Below are positions 61,570-64,000 of a DNA stretch of 64,000 nt, in pieces; position 1 is the first letter of the stretch; each line of letters opens with the position of its first letter. This stretch comes from an uncultured Acetatifactor sp. (GTDB lineage Bacteria; Bacillota; Clostridia; Lachnospirales; Lachnospiraceae): NCBI GenBank assembly GCA_910577665.1, contig CAJTOJ010000001.1, positions 1 to 64,000 of the forward strand, given 5' to 3'. The notes beneath the pieces are model-generated. The model worked only from the letters and a program-made list of their open reading frames with translations, searched no databases and was not told where the DNA came from. The position numbers and the translations under genes were made by a program.

Positions 61570-61850
61570 GACTACAGATGGAAGCGGGTTCTTTGGCTTG
61601 CAGGGCATATTTACCTGTAAGCCATCCCCCCGCAGCAAGCTGCCGGGGTATCATGCTTGTAACCAACCAGCAGGCAACGTGGCATCCATTTTGCAGTGCT
61701 ACAGAGTAGCGGGTATGTGTTCTTCGCTTCGGTAGGTGATGGCCATGTGCCACCAGTGCTATGCATCCCTTGCGGTATTCGTCAGCTGCCCAAGCCAACG
61801 CTTTGCTGGCTTTGCAGGCAACAGACGCTTGGCACATTGCCTGCGGGAAT
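61570..61850. other. Non-coding gap with hairpins, no gene seen
   Basis: No convincing gene. Visible structure: TGGCTTGCAGG...CCTGTAAGCCA (about 61593-61624, one G-T pair) and CCCCGCAGC-AA-GCTGCCGGGG (about 61629-61650). Short words AACGCTTTGCTGGC and GCAGGCAAC recur. It may be a decayed element. Confidence 0.35.
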
Positions 61851-61854
61851 CCAT

Positions 61855-61891
61855 GAAAAAAAGGCGGTCCCTAAGAAGGTTGACCGCCTTT
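61855..61891 (-). terminator. Terminator of the polyamine transporter operon
   Basis: Stem AAAGGCGGTC (61860-61869)/GACCGCCTTT (61882-61891), loop 12. On the minus strand it is followed by a run of T (complement of the A-run at 61855-61862), 45 bases after the potD stop. Confidence 0.85.
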
Positions 61892-61935
61892 CTGCTGTCT
61901 GGTTTTGAAAATATGGATGGGAAGAAGTCATTTCC

Positions 61936-63003
61936 CTAATTTGACATGACTTCCTTCCAGAGGTTGTTGTAAAGCGTATCCCCTTCTTCACCCAGATAAG
62001 TAAAGGTTTCCAGCCCGTTGTATTTTGAAAGGTCCGGGAAAGCAATCTCGGAGGTGCGGATATCCTCATCTTCGATCAGTTCCACGGCAGCTGTATTGGG
62101 GGTGGAATAGGTGATATAGTCGAAGTTCATAAGGGCTATGTCACCACGGCACATAAAATCAATGAACTTCTCAGCATTTTCCTTGTTGGCGGCATTCTTC
62201 GGGACTACCCAGCCATCGATCCAGACATTGGTCCCTTCCTGGGGAATCACATATTCCAGATCGGGATTGGAGCGTTTGGTGAAGATGGCTTCCCCGGAGT
62301 ATATTACGCCCAGGGCGGCTTCCCCGCCGATCATCTTGTCCCGGACCTGGTCCACCACATAAGCCTGTACCAGGGGTTTCTGCAGGATCAAGGACTCTTT
62401 TGCTGCTTCCAGCTGGGCCGCATCCAGGGTATTCATGGAGGCGTTGTCCTTCTTTAGGGCCACCATGAAAGCATCCCGGACAGAATCCTGCATCAGGATA
62501 TTGTCTTTGTACTTCTCATCCCAGAGAATGGACCAGCTTGTGACTGGTTCCTCTACCATGGTAGTGTTGTAGAGGATGCCTACAGTTCCCCAGCAGTAGG
62601 GCACGCAATACCGGTTGCCAGGATCAAAGGCTGTGGCCTGTTCGTAGTATTGGGCACCGATATTGGCTCTGGCATTTGGCATATTGTCAAAATCCAGTTC
62701 CTGAAGCAGGTCATTGTCTATCATTTTCTGGATCATGTAGTCGGAAGGGCAGATCACATCATACACAGAGGAGCCTGCCGCAACCTTGGGATACATGGTT
62801 TCATTGGTCTCAAATTCATCGTAGATGACCTTGATGCCGGTCTCTTCCTGGAAGATTCTGATGGTTTCCGGATCAATGTATTCCCCCCAGTTGTATACGT
62901 AGACTTCTCCGTTTTCCCCGGAAGGGGAGGCACCGCAGCCAGTGAGGGACAGGATGGGAGCTGTGGCCAGGATACCGCACAGCAGTGCAATTCTTTTTTT
63001 CAT
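61936..63003 (-). CDS. potD: Spermidine/putrescine-binding lipoprotein
   Basis: A 355-residue lipoprotein (MKKRIALLCGILATAPILSLTGCG). The binding domain matches PotD: VYVYNWGEYIDPETIRIFQEETGIKVIYDEFETNETMYPKV, VICPSDYMIQKMIDNDLL, YCVPYCWGTVGILYNTTMV and NVWIDGWVVPKNAANKENAEKFIDF. It captures polyamines outside the cell for the PotABC importer. The start at 63003 follows an AGGAGG-containing leader. It is the last gene of the minus-strand operon and is followed by a terminator. Confidence 0.93.
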   Translation of the reverse strand: MKKRIALLCGILATAPILSLTGCGASPSGENGEVYVYNWGEYIDPETIRIFQEETGIKVIYDEFETNETMYPKVAAGSSVYDVICPSDYMIQKMIDNDLLQELDFDNMPNARANIGAQYYEQATAFDPGNRYCVPYCWGTVGILYNTTMVEEPVTSWSILWDEKYKDNILMQDSVRDAFMVALKKDNASMNTLDAAQLEAAKESLILQKPLVQAYVVDQVRDKMIGGEAALGVIYSGEAIFTKRSNPDLEYVIPQEGTNVWIDGWVVPKNAANKENAEKFIDFMCRGDIALMNFDYITYSTPNTAAVELIEDEDIRTSEIAFPDLSKYNGLETFTYLGEEGDTLYNNLWKEVMSN

Positions 63004-63062
63004 TACCTTTTGATTCCTCCTTGCATTTCGAATATACATAGTGGCATGGATTATCAGAAAGC

Positions 63063-63842
63063 CTAATCCGTTTTCTTCCTGCTTCTGGGAGTGTGGTTCA
63101 CCAGAAACAGCAACAGCAACACTGATACAAAGATAATGGCCGACAAGGCGTACATTTCTGGTTTGATCCCCTTTTTCACTTCTGTATAGATCTTGGTTGA
63201 GAGTGTATCAATCCCTGGACCTTTGGTAAAATGGGTGATGATAAAGTCATCCAGTGACATGGTGAAGGCCATAAGGAACCCGGACAATACACCGGGCAGG
63301 ATATCCGGGAAGATCACCTTGAAAAAAGCCTGCATGTGGGTGGCCCCCAGGTCAAGGGCGGCTTCATAGGTGTGGGGATTCAGCTGCCGGACCCTGGGCA
63401 TGACACTCAATATCACATACGGGATATTGAATGTAATATGCGCCAGCAGGATAGTCAGGAAACCGAACCTGACGCCCAGGCTGATGAACAGCAGCATTAA
63501 GGAGATCCCGGTGACAATCTCGGCATTCAGCATGGGAATATTGGTGATACCCATGAGGATGGTCCGGTTGCGGCGCTTCATCTTCTGCATGGCGATACAG
63601 GTGATGGTGCCGATCAAGGTGGCAGCCAGGGCGGAGAGCAGCGCAATGGAAAGCGTGTTCCACAAAGCCTGCATGATGACGGCATTGCCAAATAGTTCTA
63701 TATACCATTTCAAAGTAAAACCGCCCCATTTTGCCCTGGTTCTGCTGGCGTTGAAAGACAGCACAATCAAGGTGACAATGGGGGCATATAAAAAGAGAAA
63801 GATCAATCCAATATAGATTCTCCTGGCGGTGATCCTGAGCAT
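63063..63842 (-). CDS. potC: Polyamine ABC transporter permease PotC
   Basis: A 259-residue membrane permease with about six helices: YIGLIFLFLYAPIVTLIVLSFNASR, WNTLSIALLSALAATLIGTI, and the EAA loop YEAALDLGATHMQAFFKVIFPDILPGVLSG that contacts the PotA ATPase. The C-terminal TMSLDDFIITHFTKGPG is typical of PotC. AGGAGGG lies before the start. It is followed by potD 59 bases later and preceded by the 3' end of potB. Confidence 0.94.
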   Translation of the reverse strand: MLRITARRIYIGLIFLFLYAPIVTLIVLSFNASRTRAKWGGFTLKWYIELFGNAVIMQALWNTLSIALLSALAATLIGTITCIAMQKMKRRNRTILMGITNIPMLNAEIVTGISLMLLFISLGVRFGFLTILLAHITFNIPYVILSVMPRVRQLNPHTYEAALDLGATHMQAFFKVIFPDILPGVLSGFLMAFTMSLDDFIITHFTKGPGIDTLSTKIYTEVKKGIKPEMYALSAIIFVSVLLLLFLVNHTPRSRKKTD

Positions 63843-63857
63843 TGCAACCCTCCTTTT

Positions 63858-64000
63858 TTATTTTCCAGTCTCCATATCCCTGTCTGTGACAGCGCTGATT
63901 ACCATATTGAAAATGATAAAAAGCATCAGTACAATGGACAGGCCGCTTCCAAGATGCCAGTTCCCGGTCTGGGTGAACTCCTGCTCGATCACATTGCCGA
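63858..64000 (-). CDS. potB: Polyamine ABC transporter permease PotB (3' end only)
   Basis: The visible 47 codons read GNVIEQEFTQTGNWHLGSGL then SIVLMLFIIFNMVISAVTDRD and stop at 63858-63860. This is the last membrane helix and tail of PotB: the GNLIQNQF-like motif before the helix is characteristic. The gene begins beyond the window's right edge, where potA is also expected. Confidence 0.85.
   Translation of the reverse strand, partial: GNVIEQEFTQTGNWHLGSGLSIVLMLFIIFNMVISAVTDRDMETGK

Noticed and set aside
61200..61709. Ala/Met/Thr-rich 169-codon frame overlapping the Cys-rich gene
   Set aside because: Out-of-frame shadow of GGC/TGT-rich codons; no ribosome-binding site. The Cys-rich frame has the better start.

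Overview
The window looks like a chromosomal segment of a spore-forming, anaerobic gut Firmicute, most likely a Lachnospiraceae (Clostridium cluster XIVa) relative. The grounds are moderate GC by eye, strong GGAGG ribosome-binding sites, consensus sigma-A promoters, the sporulation genes yqfC/yqfD and a BofC-like protein, a group-B-like [FeFe] hydrogenase, and plant-polysaccharide genes. I cannot name genus or species. No phage, plasmid, CRISPR array or rRNA was seen; there is one tRNA (Ala, CGC).

Layout: 1-8.2 kb is a mixed accessory stretch: an XRE regulator fused to a BtrH-like domain (cut by the window edge), an HD hydrolase, a tandem GNAT acetyltransferase, a HAD phosphatase, a lipoprotein, two broken genes (a DUF6512-like membrane protein and an AAA-ATPase-like gene) and a nine-or-so-repeat ankyrin protein. 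8.5-12.5 kb holds a hybrid sensor kinase followed by a solute-binding lipoprotein with no permease. 12.5-15.5 kb (minus strand) is an exosortase-like membrane protease overlapping the gene of its probable single substrate, a VIT/VWA surface protein with a C-terminal sorting signal. 15.7-21 kb has a Sel1-repeat protein and an SbcD/YhaN-like DNA repair pair. 21-28.8 kb is a housekeeping and sporulation cluster (nth, pyrimidine-nucleoside phosphorylase, yqfC, yqfD, phoH, ybeY, a flippase-like protein, a BofC-like protein). 28.9-36.2 kb has two FAD oxidoreductases and proline synthesis (proB and proA separated by three small genes). 36.2-38.6 kb is feoAB.

38.8-52.2 kb is a rhamnogalacturonan-I uptake and degradation locus: a YesU-like protein, an LplB/LplC-type ABC importer with its binding lipoprotein, an unsecreted PL11 rhamnogalacturonan lyase, a GH2-like enzyme and a YetA-like (PL26-type) exo-lyase. 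Pectic oligosaccharides would be imported and then cut inside the cell. 52.2-58.7 kb has tRNA-Ala, the hydrogenase, a small alarmone synthetase, gltX, a UvrD-type helicase and a DUF1292 protein. 59-61.6 kb has a GH13-like protein that appears to lack its catalytic residues and a Cys/His/Gly-rich small protein. 61.9-64 kb (minus strand) is part of a polyamine ABC importer (potD, potC, 3' end of potB).

The most unusual items are: the exosortase plus VIT/VWA pair; a family of palindromic MITE-like repeats seen at four places; two structured intergenic elements whose hairpin loops are complementary to sequence next to the following ribosome-binding site; the GH13 pseudoenzyme; and several frameshifts and overlaps.
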